A stretch of 25,609 nucleotides of DNA, from positions 1 to 25,609 of the forward strand of contig CAJUPT010000054.1 of the NCBI GenBank assembly GCA_910588405.1. The letters are read 5' to 3'. A program made the position numbers and the translations under genes. This document shows, piece after piece, positions 15,285-24,008 of this stretch; within the stretch, counting starts at the first letter, position 1; every line of letters starts with the position of its first letter. Under the pieces are notes generated by a model that ran no database searches, was not told the origin of the DNA, and was given only the letters and a program-made list of their open reading frames with translations. Source of the DNA: an uncultured Lachnospiraceae bacterium. GTDB taxonomy: Bacteria > Bacillota > Clostridia > Lachnospirales > Lachnospiraceae.

Positions 15285-16601
15285 TTATTCTGCAGCCGTT
15301 TCTGTTTCTTCTTTCTTCTCCGTCTCAATCGCTGACTCCGCCAGAAGATCGATGGCTCTCTGAACCGCCAGATCCTCCTGCATCGCCTTAATCTGGCTGT
15401 CATCCATCAGCTTTTTGATCTCATCCAGCTCCATCTTGTAATTCTCGGCCATCTTTTTAAGCTCGGCTTCCGTATCCTCCTCGGAGATCTGAATATTCTC
15501 GGCCTTCGCCACAGCCTCCAGCACCAGTCTGGTCTGAATCTGCTTCAGCGCCCGGGGCTTCATCTGCTCGATCATGGAATCCTCTGTGTTCCCTGAGTAC
15601 TGCAGATACTGCTCCATGGAAAGGCCCTGGCGTCTCATGCCCGTAGCGAACTCATCCACCAGATTCTGAGCCTGGGTTTCCAGCATCGCGTCGGGGATCT
15701 CCATCGTCGCGTTGGCAATCGCCGCGTCTACGGCCGCGTTCTCCTTGATGGATTTCGCGTTCGCCGTCTTTCTCTCTGTCAGTTTCTTCTTCACGTCTTC
15801 CTTATATTCCGCCAGCGTCTCGAATTCCGATACCTCAGAGGCAAATTCGTCGTCCAGCTCAGGAAGCTCTTTTTCCTTGATATCCTTTACGGTCACTTTG
15901 AATACGGCCGGTTTCCCTGCCAGATCCTCGGAATGGTAATTCTCAGGAAAGGTTACGTTTACCTCTGCCTCTTTACCGATCTCGGCGCCGATTAACTGCT
16001 CCTCAAAGCCGGGGATAAAAGCATTGGAGCCGATGGTCAGTGGATAATCCTCGCCCTTGCCGCCTTCAAAAGCCACGCCGTCCATAAAGCCTTCGAAATC
16101 GATGGTGGTCTGATCTCCATCCTGAACAGGTCTCTCCACGCTGTTTAACACGGCGTTCTTCTCCTGCTCCCGCTTGATTTCCGTCATCACGTCTTCTTCC
16201 GTCACGTTCACTTCCGTTTTCGGAACGGACAGACCCTTATACTCGCCCAGCGTTACTTCCGGCTTTACGGCCACTTCCGCCGTGAAAATCAGATCCTTTC
16301 CGGGCTCCACCTGCTCAAAACCAATCTCGGGACGGGAAACGATTTCCAGGCCGCTCTCTCTGGCAGCCTTCTCATATGCGGAGGGCATCACATCATTTAC
16401 GGCATCCTCTAAAAAGATTCCCTTGCCGTATAATTTCTCAACCATATGACGGGGCGCTTTGCCTTTTCTGAATCCGGGCACATCAATTCTGTTTTTCCTT
16501 CTCAAATACACCGCCTGCATCGCAGACTCAACCTCAGCCGCCGGAACCTCTATGGTCAGCTTAGCCATGTTCTTTTCTAACGTTTCCACTTTTACACTCA
16601 T
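15285..16601 (-). CDS. tig: Trigger factor, ribosome-associated chaperone
   Basis: The 438-residue protein has the N-terminal ribosome-binding signature GFRKGKAP at 43-50, a central FKBP-type peptidyl-prolyl isomerase domain (about 150-245, starting near DGDQTTIDFEGFMDG) and a long helical C-terminal chaperone domain ending in an acidic tail (TEKKEETETAAE). It binds nascent chains at the ribosome exit. It is first in the tig-clpP-clpX operon. AAGGAGG lies about 11 nt upstream of the ATG, and promoter candidates lie 110-195 nt upstream. Confidence 0.98.
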   Translation of the reverse strand: MSVKVETLEKNMAKLTIEVPAAEVESAMQAVYLRRKNRIDVPGFRKGKAPRHMVEKLYGKGIFLEDAVNDVMPSAYEKAARESGLEIVSRPEIGFEQVEPGKDLIFTAEVAVKPEVTLGEYKGLSVPKTEVNVTEEDVMTEIKREQEKNAVLNSVERPVQDGDQTTIDFEGFMDGVAFEGGKGEDYPLTIGSNAFIPGFEEQLIGAEIGKEAEVNVTFPENYHSEDLAGKPAVFKVTVKDIKEKELPELDDEFASEVSEFETLAEYKEDVKKKLTERKTANAKSIKENAAVDAAIANATMEIPDAMLETQAQNLVDEFATGMRRQGLSMEQYLQYSGNTEDSMIEQMKPRALKQIQTRLVLEAVAKAENIQISEEDTEAELKKMAENYKMELDEIKKLMDDSQIKAMQEDLAVQRAIDLLAESAIETEKKEETETAAE

Positions 16602-16709
16602 CTGTCGTGTACCCTCCTTATTATCAAAGCAATTCTGCTTCTATATTTTCTTGATCTTCAATGGCCGCATAAATATGACTGCCTGATCCGCTGTCCGCAA
16701 GAACAAAAT

Positions 16710-16794
16710 ATTATAGGAAAATCCTAAATAATACAGACAAAAATTCATACATCAGCAGTTTATCATTATATCATACCGGTTCCGGCTTTGTCAC
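16710..16794 (-). promoter_or_regulatory. Candidate promoters of the tig-clpP-clpX operon
   Basis: Two minus-strand candidates are seen: GTGACA (16789-16794) with TATAAT (16765-16770) at 18 nt, and TTGTCT (16735-16740) with TATAAT (16710-16715) at 19 nt. Both -10 boxes are perfect. I see no CIRCE element and no clear CtsR box. Confidence 0.55.
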
Positions 16795-16856
16795 TACCTT
16801 TTTTCCAGGATTGGCCGATATTTTGGGAAATTTCCGTAAAAAAACGATAAATTCTT

Positions 16857-17405
16857 TTACGGATGCTGAATCGACTCCCTGATTTCCGCGGATTTTTCCT
16901 CTCCCTGAAGAATCCGCACCAGCTCTAACCCCAGATCGACGGCAAAGCCCACGCCCCTTGATGTGGTCACGGCGCCGTCCGTTACCACACCGTCATGACA
17001 GTATTCCGCTCCCAGAAGCCGTTCTTCAAAGCCAGGATAGCAGGTCGCTTTTTTCCCTTCCAGAAGATGCAGCTCTCCTAAAACGCTTGGCGCCGCACAG
17101 ATAGCCGCCAGATGCTTTCCTGCCGCTGCGGCTGCCTTCAGCGCATCGCATACCTCCGGGGATTCTCTCAGATACTTGGTGCCCGGCATACCGCCCGGCA
17201 GAAACAGCATGTCCGCGCCGTCCGGATCGCTGTCCGCCAGAAGGCAGTCCGCGCCTACCCGGATACTGTGAGCGCCTATCACCTCCGTTTTTCCGTTGAT
17301 CGAAACCATCTGCGTTTCCACGCCGCCCCGGCGCAGCATATCCACAACGGACAGACACTCCACTTCCTCCATACCGTCCGCTATATATACCAATACTTTA
17401 CTCAT
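16857..17405 (-). CDS. DJ-1/PfpI (YajL-like) family protein
   Basis: The 182-residue protein matches the DJ-1/ThiJ subfamily in length and motifs. A conserved glutamate is in DGMEEVE (residues 10-16). The nucleophile-elbow cysteine C103 is in AAICAAPSVLG, and a pattern GADMLFLPGGMPG lies at 63-75. Members act as chaperones, deglycases or oxidative stress sensors; the exact activity cannot be told. GGAGG lies 10 nt before the ATG. DUF1638 ends 134 nt upstream with no strong terminator, so the two may be co-transcribed. The gene runs in the same direction as tig but its promoter is separate. Confidence 0.9.
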   Translation of the reverse strand: MSKVLVYIADGMEEVECLSVVDMLRRGGVETQMVSINGKTEVIGAHSIRVGADCLLADSDPDGADMLFLPGGMPGTKYLRESPEVCDALKAAAAAGKHLAAICAAPSVLGELHLLEGKKATCYPGFEERLLGAEYCHDGVVTDGAVTTSRGVGFAVDLGLELVRILQGEEKSAEIRESIQHP

Positions 17406-17539
17406 TTTATGAAATCCTCCTTCTTGATTTATTTCTTTTTCACTAATTCACAAAAGGCGTCGATCCTGGCACACGGGAATCGTCACAGCCTGTTAGAAAT
17501 ACATCCATTGACGTAATATAATCCCGCCAGCCCTCCTGG

Positions 17540-18202
17540 TTACACCTCCGGCACCAGATCCCTCCCCTGAACCATGGAATGGGGCGGAATGACCAAGAAT
17601 TCTTCCTCCGTCCAAGGCCCGGCCAGCAGCTTTTTCATATAATCCAGCGTGGCAGGGAGAACCTTATATTCCAATTCCAGCGTTTTCGCGATGTTCTCCG
17701 CCTCCGCGCCTGCCTTTTCCATCGAGTAGCAGCCGGTATCCAAAAGAGCCAGGGAGCGGTAATTGCCCAACATCATGCTGAAAATTTCTTTCCCTGTCTC
17801 CTCCCCGTACTTATCCATCGTATACTCATATTCCTTCCAGATATTCCGCTCGCCCTTCAGCCAGCCCTCCGTGAGGAAATAAGTCCCATGCTCCCTGGAT
17901 ATCTCCATCCGTCTCTTACAGGAGCCGAGAAGCAGGGAAATACAGTCGTCCACCCGCGGAAAAATCAATGTATAGTCCCCCGTGGAGATATTTTCGATGG
18001 AATTGCCGCAAAATCCCATGGCTGCTAAAACCTGCCGTGCGCCGCAGCCGTCAAGAGTTTCCTGCAAAACCTGATTCAGCTTTTTCGGGTAATTGTGCAG
18101 ACCAGATTCTATCCAGAGAATCTCATACGAACAGCCTGTCTCCTCTACCGCCCGCAGTAATTCGTTTTCCAGTGTTTTACAGCCTACGATTACCGTTTCC
18201 AT
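17540..18202 (-). CDS. DUF1638 family protein
   Basis: The 220-residue protein begins with the family opening IVGCKTLENELLRAVEE and has the conserved mid part AAMGFCGNSIENI, followed by FPRVDDCISLLLGS. The pattern of Cys and His residues suggests a metal or cofactor site. The function is not established, but the family often sits beside corrinoid-dependent methyltransferase genes. In this window a URO-D methyltransferase-like gene lies about 6 kb to the right, though not in the same operon. GAGGGAGG lies 9 nt before the ATG. A near-consensus promoter is 175 nt upstream, which implies a long leader. Confidence 0.88.
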   Translation of the reverse strand: METVIVGCKTLENELLRAVEETGCSYEILWIESGLHNYPKKLNQVLQETLDGCGARQVLAAMGFCGNSIENISTGDYTLIFPRVDDCISLLLGSCKRRMEISREHGTYFLTEGWLKGERNIWKEYEYTMDKYGEETGKEIFSMMLGNYRSLALLDTGCYSMEKAGAEAENIAKTLELEYKVLPATLDYMKKLLAGPWTEEEFLVIPPHSMVQGRDLVPEV

Positions 18203-18376
18203 TTTGAAATGCCTCCCTCTAAAATTTACACAGCCCTATGATTTCGGACTGGCCCAGCTGTTGAATCTAAATTCAAATTCAACTCCAATGCGCAGGCCAC
18301 CGTCTAAAAAGCGCTTATATACAATGTGTATAAAATGTATGAATATCCGGAATAATTCCTGTCCTTTTACGATATT

Positions 18377-18405
18377 ATTATATTTGTTAAGCAATGTATT
18401 GTCAA
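18377..18405 (-). promoter_or_regulatory. Consensus SigA promoter with long leader for the DUF1638 gene
   Basis: A perfect TTGACA and a perfect TATAAT are 17 nt apart on the minus strand. The start site near 18370 leaves a leader of about 167 nt. The leader contains the foldable stretch TTGAAT-N4-ATTCAA (18255-18275 area). I recognise no known riboswitch. The rest of 18203-18572 holds only this leader and the divergent CYTH promoter. Confidence 0.85.
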
Positions 18406-18445
18406 ATAAAACCCCCATTAAACCAGGATTGACGAATTTTTATAC

Positions 18446-18474
18446 TTGCACAAAACTTGAAATCATTCTATGAT
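18446..18474 (+). promoter_or_regulatory. Promoter of the CYTH gene
   Basis: TTGCAC and TATGAT are 17 nt apart on the + strand, with a start site about 92 nt before the CYTH start codon. It diverges from the DUF1638 promoter, with 40 nt between the two -35 boxes. Confidence 0.5.
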
Positions 18475-18572
18475 AAAGATAATGATTTAAAAATTTCCGT
18501 AAATAATAATCTTATATTTCCTCATACCTATATCCAACATATTTCTAAAACAAAGAAAGAAGGATGACCATA

Positions 18573-19037
18573 ATGAATTCCATAGAAATAGAAAAAAAAT
18601 ACCTGCTCCGCCATCTTCCCGGAAGCCTGGAAAATTATCCCTGCCATGAGATCGAACAGGCTTACCTCTGCACAAATCCGGTGGTACGGGTGCGTAAGGA
18701 AGACGAAACCTATTATCTGACCTACAAGGGAAAGGGCATGATGATGCGGGAGGAATATAACCTGCCGTTAAACCGTGAGGCTTATGCCCATCTGCTGGCC
18801 AAGGCCGACGGCAATATCATCTCCAAAACCCGTTACCTGATTCCCTTAGAAGACGGCCTGACCGCAGAGCTTGACCGGTTCCACAGCCCGGATTCCACAC
18901 TGCTGATGGCGGAGGTGGAATTTTCCTCCGAGGAACAGGCGGAAGGCTTCACGCCGCCGGACTGGTTCGGAGAGGAAGTGACCCAGGACCGCCGCTACCA
19001 CAACAGCTATATGAGCCAGGCTTCGTATAACGGCTGA
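18573..19037 (+). CDS. CYTH domain protein (triphosphate tunnel metalloenzyme)
   Basis: The 154-residue protein starts with the diagnostic ExExK motif (E5, E7, K9 in SIEIEKKYL). It continues with the expected strands: VVRVRKEDETYYLTYKGKG, a lysine-arginine rich tunnel, and a late acidic strand TLLMAEVEFSSEEQA. Such proteins hydrolyse tripolyphosphate or other triphosphates; some are adenylate cyclases or thiamine triphosphatases. The short bacterial form here fits an inorganic triphosphatase. I prefer ATG 18573 because GAAGG ends 9 nt upstream; ATG 18564 directly abuts that site. It is monocistronic or reads into the MATE gene 228 nt downstream. Confidence 0.9.
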   Translation: MNSIEIEKKYLLRHLPGSLENYPCHEIEQAYLCTNPVVRVRKEDETYYLTYKGKGMMMREEYNLPLNREAYAHLLAKADGNIISKTRYLIPLEDGLTAELDRFHSPDSTLLMAEVEFSSEEQAEGFTPPDWFGEEVTQDRRYHNSYMSQASYNG

Positions 19038-19078
19038 ACCCGGAGATACTCCTGCATAAAACACATCTTAATCCGTTT

Positions 19079-19172
19079 TTCACATAAATCCGCATTCTGC
19101 GATAAACGTTTAGTTCTGTGATTAACTTTTATCATTCCGCTATAAAACTTTCAGTTCCGAAATAAACCCTCT
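19079..19172 (+). repeat. Degenerate ~20-nt tandem repeats upstream of the MATE gene
   Basis: Units beginning TTC start at 19079, 19095, 19114, 19135 and 19155 (spacings 16, 19, 21, 20). They share the pattern TTCYGNRATWAAC followed by T-rich sequence, for example TTCTGCGATAAACGTTT and TTCCGCTATAAAACTTT. The spacing is close to two helical turns. Confidence 0.6.
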
Positions 19173-19215
19173 TATCTATTTTACGGTCAGCACGACGAAC
19201 CGGAAGAGGGTTTAT
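19162..19215 (+). promoter_or_regulatory. Long leader hairpin before the MATE gene
   Basis: ATAAACCCTCTT (19162-19173) and AAGAGGGTTTAT (19204-19215) form a perfect 12-bp stem; CGGT and ACCG add an inner stem. Only three T follow, so it is not a simple terminator. It lies about 50 nt before the MATE start and may be an attenuator-type or protein-binding element. Confidence 0.6.
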
Positions 19216-19265
19216 CGACTATCGTCAGGCATTCTTTTGTTAACTGCACAAAGGAGGAAATCATT

Positions 19266-20645
19266 ATGCATACACATTCAAAACAAACGATGTCCCAATA
19301 TGACAAAATGATAGAAACACCTATCCCGCCGCTGATCTGCAGCCTGGCCATTCCTACCATTATCAGTATGCTGGTCACATCCATTTACAATATGGCAGAT
19401 ACCTATTTCGTATCCCAGCTTGGCACCAGCGCCGCCGGAGCCGTGGGAATTGTATTTTCCCTTATGGCTGTCATACAGGCCGTTGGCTTCACGCTGGGCA
19501 TGGGCTCCGGCAGCCTGTCCTCCCGGCTGCTTGGACAAAAACGGCAGGAGGAGGTCAATCAAATCTGTTCCTCCGGCCTTTTTGCCGCCGCAGCCTTGGG
19601 GCTTACCATCACGGTTCTGGGCTCTTTATTCCTGAATCCGCTAATGAACCTCTTAGGCGCCACCGATACCATTCTCCCCTTTGCCAAAAGCTACGCCCGG
19701 TACATTTTGTTTGGTGCGCCTTTTATGTGTTCCTCTTTCGTTATGAACAATGTGCTGCGCTCTGAGGGCAAGGCCGCTTACTCCATGGTGGGCATCGCCT
19801 CCGGCGGTATCCTGAACATCCTGCTAGACCCCATTTTCATCTTTGTCTTTCATTTGGGTATCGCCGGAGCGGCTATTGCCACGCTGATCAGCCAGTGTAT
19901 CAGCTTTGCCATTATGCTCAGCTTTTTCCTGAGAGGCAAGAGCACAATCAGGCTTCATATACGGTACATAAGCAAAAATCCAAACGTTTACAAAGAAATT
20001 ATCCAAACCGGCTTTCCATCCTTCTGCCGCCAGGGACTGGCCAGCATCGCCAGCATTGCCCTCAATGTAAACGCGGCAATCTATGGTGACGCCGCGGTTG
20101 CCGCCATGTCCATCACCAGCAAAATCTTTATGATGGTATTTTCGGTTATGCTGGGGTTCGGTCAGGGCTTCCAGCCGGTAGTCGGATATAACTGCGGCGC
20201 GCAAAAATACCGACGGGTAAAGCAGGCTACAATCTTTACCTTTCTTACAGGCACAGGCATGATGACTGTTCTAGGGCTGCTGGGCTTTATTCTTGCGCCC
20301 TGGCTGATCCGTCTCTTCCGCCGGGACGACGCCCAGGTAATCGCCATCGGAATCATTGCCATCCGGGCACAGGCCCTGGCTCTTCCTCTGATGCCGCTTG
20401 TTACCGTTATGAACATGGTGTTCCAGGTAATCGGTCGCTCCAAAAAGGCCACCCTGCTGTCCGCCTGCCGCCAGGGGATTTTCTTCCTGCCAATGATTGT
20501 CCTGCTGCCCATATGGCTTGAGCTGACCGGCATTGAAATCGCCCAGTCACTGGCCGACCTGTGCACCTTTCTGCTGTCCATTCCCTTCGCTGTTCTGTTT
20601 ATCAGAGAGCTGAACGACAGAATCGCCACGGCAGACAGCCTGTGA
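19266..20645 (+). CDS. MATE family efflux transporter (first copy)
   Basis: The 459-residue protein has twelve predicted membrane segments in two homologous halves. Typical MATE stretches are MVTSIYNMADTYFVSQLGT near residue 38 (the S/T-I-Y-N-hydrophobic-D motif) and GFGQGFQPVVGYNCGAQKY in the second half. Such proteins export drugs or metabolites against Na+ or H+. AAAGGAGG lies 8 nt before the ATG, an excellent site. Upstream are tandem repeats and a hairpin that look regulatory. Downstream it converges on a second MATE gene, sharing a terminator. The two proteins are clearly related but too different to be a recent duplication. Confidence 0.94.
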   Translation: MHTHSKQTMSQYDKMIETPIPPLICSLAIPTIISMLVTSIYNMADTYFVSQLGTSAAGAVGIVFSLMAVIQAVGFTLGMGSGSLSSRLLGQKRQEEVNQICSSGLFAAAALGLTITVLGSLFLNPLMNLLGATDTILPFAKSYARYILFGAPFMCSSFVMNNVLRSEGKAAYSMVGIASGGILNILLDPIFIFVFHLGIAGAAIATLISQCISFAIMLSFFLRGKSTIRLHIRYISKNPNVYKEIIQTGFPSFCRQGLASIASIALNVNAAIYGDAAVAAMSITSKIFMMVFSVMLGFGQGFQPVVGYNCGAQKYRRVKQATIFTFLTGTGMMTVLGLLGFILAPWLIRLFRRDDAQVIAIGIIAIRAQALALPLMPLVTVMNMVFQVIGRSKKATLLSACRQGIFFLPMIVLLPIWLELTGIEIAQSLADLCTFLLSIPFAVLFIRELNDRIATADSL

Positions 20646-20683
20646 GAAAATATTTTATTTTAGCAAATTCTTGCTATTTCTGA

Positions 20684-20743
20684 AACAAAAGGTCTGATAT
20701 GCCGTCTGTTTTTTCTTCAGACCACACATCAGACCTTTTTGTT
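20684..20743. terminator. Bidirectional terminator between the two MATE genes
   Basis: AACAAAAGGTCTGAT pairs with the arm at 20728-20743 with one extra T. A-rich and T-rich arms make it work in both directions. It lies 38 nt after the first MATE gene and 27 nt after the second. Confidence 0.9.
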
Positions 20744-20770
20744 CGTATTTTACTTCATACTTTTATTTTT

Positions 20771-22195
20771 CTATGCCTGCGCCTGGACGGAACCATCCTC
20801 TCTGATCATCTGATTCAGCTTGCGCATTTCCACAGCCAGCATCAGGGCGGCCATGGCCACGGAAAGAACATCAGATACGGGGAAGGACCACATCACACCC
20901 TTGATGCCAAAGAATATAGGCAGAATCAGGAAGCAAGGAATCATAAACAGCACCTGTCTTGAAAGGGACAAAAGCAGTGCGCCCACCGGTTTTCCCACCG
21001 CCTGATAATAAACGCCTGCCACCATCTGCACGCCCATCACAAAGATAAAGATGGTCATATTTTTCAGGCACATCACGGCAAATTCATTGTACAGATCGCT
21101 TTCCTGTCCAAAGATGGAAATAATCTGATTCGGAAAGCTTTGCAGACAGAGCATACCGATAAAACCGATTACCACACAGGAAATCATGGCCGTCTTTACA
21201 AGCTGTTTCACACGCTGAAACTTCTTTGCGCCATAGTTAAAGCTGAACAATGGCTGAGAGCCTGTGGAGATACCCATAATCAGAGACATCATCAGACCGT
21301 TTACCTTGTTTACGATACCAAATACGGTCAGAGGGATATCTGCACCGTAGATTGACATTTCTCCATATTTGATTGTCTGCTGGTTCATGATAATCTGCAT
21401 AAACAGCGCCGCAAACTGAGTGAAGAAGGAGGAGAGGCCAAGGGTCACAATCGATTTTACCACATCGCCTTTAAGCTTCATATTCTCCTTTTTCATCTGC
21501 AGCGTCCGCAGCTTTTTCAGGTAAAGCAGACCGCAGATTAAAGTTGCCAGCTGTCCTAAGATCGTAGCCAGCGCAGCGCCCTGTACCCCCCAGTGGAATA
21601 CAAAGATAAACAGCGGGTCCAGCACAATATTGATCCCTGCGCCAAGCAGCATGGCGCGCATGGAATAGGAAGGATTGCCGTCGGCACGGATAATGTCGTT
21701 GAGCAGGATACCGATGGTCGTGAACACGGTACCCACCAGATAAATCCGGCCATAGTCGATGGCATAAGGCAAAATGTTATCCGTCGCGCCAAACAGCCGC
21801 AGCAGCGGAACCATAAAGCCTTCTCCGAAAATCAGTATCACAAAACCGGAAATCAATGCGAGGAAAAGACCGTTGCCCAGTATCCGGTTTGCCTGATCCT
21901 GGTCGCCTTTTCCCAGATTCAGGCCCACATTAGCCGCCGTACCTACCGAAATCATCAGCGAAACCGCCATAGAAATCATTACAAAGGGAAACACCACATT
22001 TGTGGCCGCATTGCCCAGATAGCCCACGCCCTGGCCAATAAAAATCTGGTCCACCAGATTATAGATCGAGTTTACCAGCATGGAAATAACCGATGGAACC
22101 GCAAATTTCAGCAGCAACTCCGGAATCGGCTTCGTGCCCAGAATATTCTCGCCGGAGGACACGCCGTTTGCCGCTGTCGTCGCTTCTTTTGTCAT
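20771..22195 (-). CDS. MATE family efflux transporter (second copy)
   Basis: The 474-residue protein has twelve predicted membrane segments and the MATE motif MLVNSIYNLVDQIFIGQGVG near residue 40, with IMGISTGSQPLFSFNYGAKKF in the second half. It fits the MepA-like/DinF-related branch common in Clostridia. GAAGGAG precedes the ATG. The gene faces the first MATE gene. Its upstream region (22196-22459) contains a hairpin and an inverted repeat but no promoter I can fix with confidence. Confidence 0.94.
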   Translation of the reverse strand: MTKEATTAANGVSSGENILGTKPIPELLLKFAVPSVISMLVNSIYNLVDQIFIGQGVGYLGNAATNVVFPFVMISMAVSLMISVGTAANVGLNLGKGDQDQANRILGNGLFLALISGFVILIFGEGFMVPLLRLFGATDNILPYAIDYGRIYLVGTVFTTIGILLNDIIRADGNPSYSMRAMLLGAGINIVLDPLFIFVFHWGVQGAALATILGQLATLICGLLYLKKLRTLQMKKENMKLKGDVVKSIVTLGLSSFFTQFAALFMQIIMNQQTIKYGEMSIYGADIPLTVFGIVNKVNGLMMSLIMGISTGSQPLFSFNYGAKKFQRVKQLVKTAMISCVVIGFIGMLCLQSFPNQIISIFGQESDLYNEFAVMCLKNMTIFIFVMGVQMVAGVYYQAVGKPVGALLLSLSRQVLFMIPCFLILPIFFGIKGVMWSFPVSDVLSVAMAALMLAVEMRKLNQMIREDGSVQAQA

Positions 22196-22263
22196 AGCAT
22201 TCTCCTTCTTTCTAAAATTAAATTCTGCAGCTTCTCTGCAAGTGTCTCTGGATATGGGAGAAG

Positions 22264-22362
22264 TTACTGCCGCGTCTGCGTCAGTAAAGCCTGTTCGGAA
22301 CTTGTACGGAAAGCTGCTGTTTCTTAGCCGGGATAAATAATGTAAAGGGAATACAATTTACA
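22264..22362 (-). promoter_or_regulatory. Leader hairpin and inverted repeat upstream of the second MATE gene
   Basis: TTACTG and CAGTAA (22264-22287) form a stem extended by CGC/GCG. Further upstream TGTAAA-N10-TTTACA (22341-22362) is a perfect inverted repeat resembling a repressor operator. Nothing else was seen in the 399-nt gap 22196-22594 apart from the terminator at 22460-22506. Confidence 0.45.
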
Positions 22363-22459
22363 TGGAATTTTCCCAATCCGACAGAACATATCCTTGAGAC
22401 AGTTTGCCGAATAGTATGTAACCGAATACAACAAGGCGGTTCAAAACTTCCCCATCGTA

Positions 22460-22506
22460 TAAATAAACAGTTGCAGAAAATTCTTTCTGCAACTGTTTTA
22501 TTTATT
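22460..22506. terminator. Strong bidirectional terminator after the GPH transporter gene
   Basis: A stem of about 20 bp (22460-22480 with 22485-22506, one extra T) has a 4-nt loop and is flanked by A/T-rich arms. It lies 88 nt past the GPH transporter stop and insulates it from the MATE gene. Confidence 0.9.
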
Positions 22507-22594
22507 ATAGCACAACTAATATACAAAATTCAACACTTTAAACAAATTTTTCAAATAAACCTGAGATGAACAACCTGTCACCTGCTACATCCGA

Positions 22595-23950
22595 TTATTT
22601 CTGTGCCATTTTATCCGCATTCTCCTGTGCATACTTTGCCGCGTCGGTATCGCTGATCTTATAAAACAGCAACATAATCAGCGCTGCCGCAATATATACG
22701 AAACCAGGAATCATAAAGGATGCACGCATAAATTTTGCAGGCCATGCTGCATCCGGCGTAAATCCAGGCATAAAACCAGTAGAATTCAGCAGATACAGAC
22801 CGATGGAACCACCCAGCGCCATACCGATCTTCATAGGCGGTGAAGCCAGACCAGCCGCAACAGCACGGGTGTCCTTTCCGGTTTTCCACAGGAAATACTC
22901 ACCACAGTCCAAGAACATAGTTACCATGAAAGGCATATATGTATAAGTACCAAACATAGACATCGACATAAAGATAATATAGAATATCCAGTTCTCAATA
23001 GCCAGGAAGTTTACGCAGATCAGACCGACGCCAAACAGTGCGAAACCAAATACACAGGAACCTTTCTTACCCAACTTGGAACCTACCTTAGGCATAATCA
23101 TTGCTGCTACAAAGCCAACGCCTGCGGATACCAACGTAGCCACTGTCAATTTTGTAAAATCGCCTACTACATAGATAAAGTAGTACGTATAATTCGCCTG
23201 ATACATAAACTGCCCCGTATACAGAACCGTGAATGCCAGGAACAGAATCATAATCTGAGGGTTCTGAGTCAGTGTTTTAATCATATCGCCAACGGATACG
23301 GAAGCTCCTGCAGGTCCCTCTCCTACAGGCAGATCCTTGCCATCAGCCGCATCAGCGATCATACCCAGCGCAAAAGGCATGGGAACCATAAACGCAAAGG
23401 CTACGACAAAATAGTTCCAGCTGCCGAAAGGCAGAACAGTAACCAGAGTCGGAATGAAAGAACAGATAATCGTAACCACCGTAGACTGACGGGTCATATT
23501 AATCGTCATAGCATTTCTGTTGGCCGGATTTGGACCGGCAACTGCTGCCAAAACGCCATAATATGCTGTCTGAAGAACATTCATCAATGAGTTCAGTACG
23601 GTATAGGATACGGCCAGAACCGCAACTCTTACCACCATCGGAGCCGTGCTGGTGTTACATACTTCAAGAAGGATTGAAACAGCCAGAATCCATCTGCCCA
23701 CATAAAGCCAGCACTGGTTTTTACCCTTTTTGCCGATCTTTACCTTCTCAATAATGGCGCCCGCGAAAAGGCTGACGGCAAAGTCAATTACTCTGGCAAC
23801 CAGAAGTGCTGTCGCCAGCGTCGCTGCCGGAATAACCAGCACCTCGGTGGCAAAGGTGTTCAGGTACATGAAACCAACCATGATGGCCAGGGTAAGCAGT
23901 GAATAAGAACCCATGGTCCATATCTCTTTTTTCGTACTTGTTACTTGCAT
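22595..23950 (-). CDS. GPH-type (glycoside/pentoside/hexuronide) MFS symporter
   Basis: The 451-residue protein has twelve predicted membrane segments. The early segment with RVIDFAVSLFAGAIIEKVKIGKKGK (around 48-75) is the GPH counterpart of the MelB cation-binding region, although the usual DP pair is replaced. The segment FLDCGEYFLWKTGKDTRAVA is also typical of the family. GPH proteins usually import sugars with Na+ or H+. Here the upstream partner is a URO-D methyltransferase-like gene rather than a glycosidase, so the cargo may be a methylated or methoxylated compound. GAGGGG precedes the ATG. The gap to the URO-D stop is 225 nt and contains no terminator. Confidence 0.88.
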   Translation of the reverse strand: MQVTSTKKEIWTMGSYSLLTLAIMVGFMYLNTFATEVLVIPAATLATALLVARVIDFAVSLFAGAIIEKVKIGKKGKNQCWLYVGRWILAVSILLEVCNTSTAPMVVRVAVLAVSYTVLNSLMNVLQTAYYGVLAAVAGPNPANRNAMTINMTRQSTVVTIICSFIPTLVTVLPFGSWNYFVVAFAFMVPMPFALGMIADAADGKDLPVGEGPAGASVSVGDMIKTLTQNPQIMILFLAFTVLYTGQFMYQANYTYYFIYVVGDFTKLTVATLVSAGVGFVAAMIMPKVGSKLGKKGSCVFGFALFGVGLICVNFLAIENWIFYIIFMSMSMFGTYTYMPFMVTMFLDCGEYFLWKTGKDTRAVAAGLASPPMKIGMALGGSIGLYLLNSTGFMPGFTPDAAWPAKFMRASFMIPGFVYIAAALIMLLFYKISDTDAAKYAQENADKMAQK

Positions 23951-24008
23951 ACATTCCCCTCACTTTACATTTTATTTATTTTTCGGGATGCGGCCGATAC
24001 CTGCTTTT

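Noticed and set aside
16800..16858. Terminator after the DJ-1/PfpI gene
   Set aside because: Only a weak A/T stem (GTAAAA with TTTTAC) and a short palindrome are present, without a GC-rich hairpin.
18236..18418. 60-codon minus frame in the DUF1638 leader
   Set aside because: It begins upstream of the predicted transcript start and overlaps the promoter, with no ribosome site.
20771..22195. Recent tandem duplication of the MATE genes
   Set aside because: The two proteins share family motifs but differ through most of their length, so they are old paralogues or separate acquisitions.
21593..22327. 244-codon + strand frame opposite the second MATE gene
   Set aside because: Its sequence is rich in His, Gln and Arg as expected for antisense of a membrane protein, and no start site is present.
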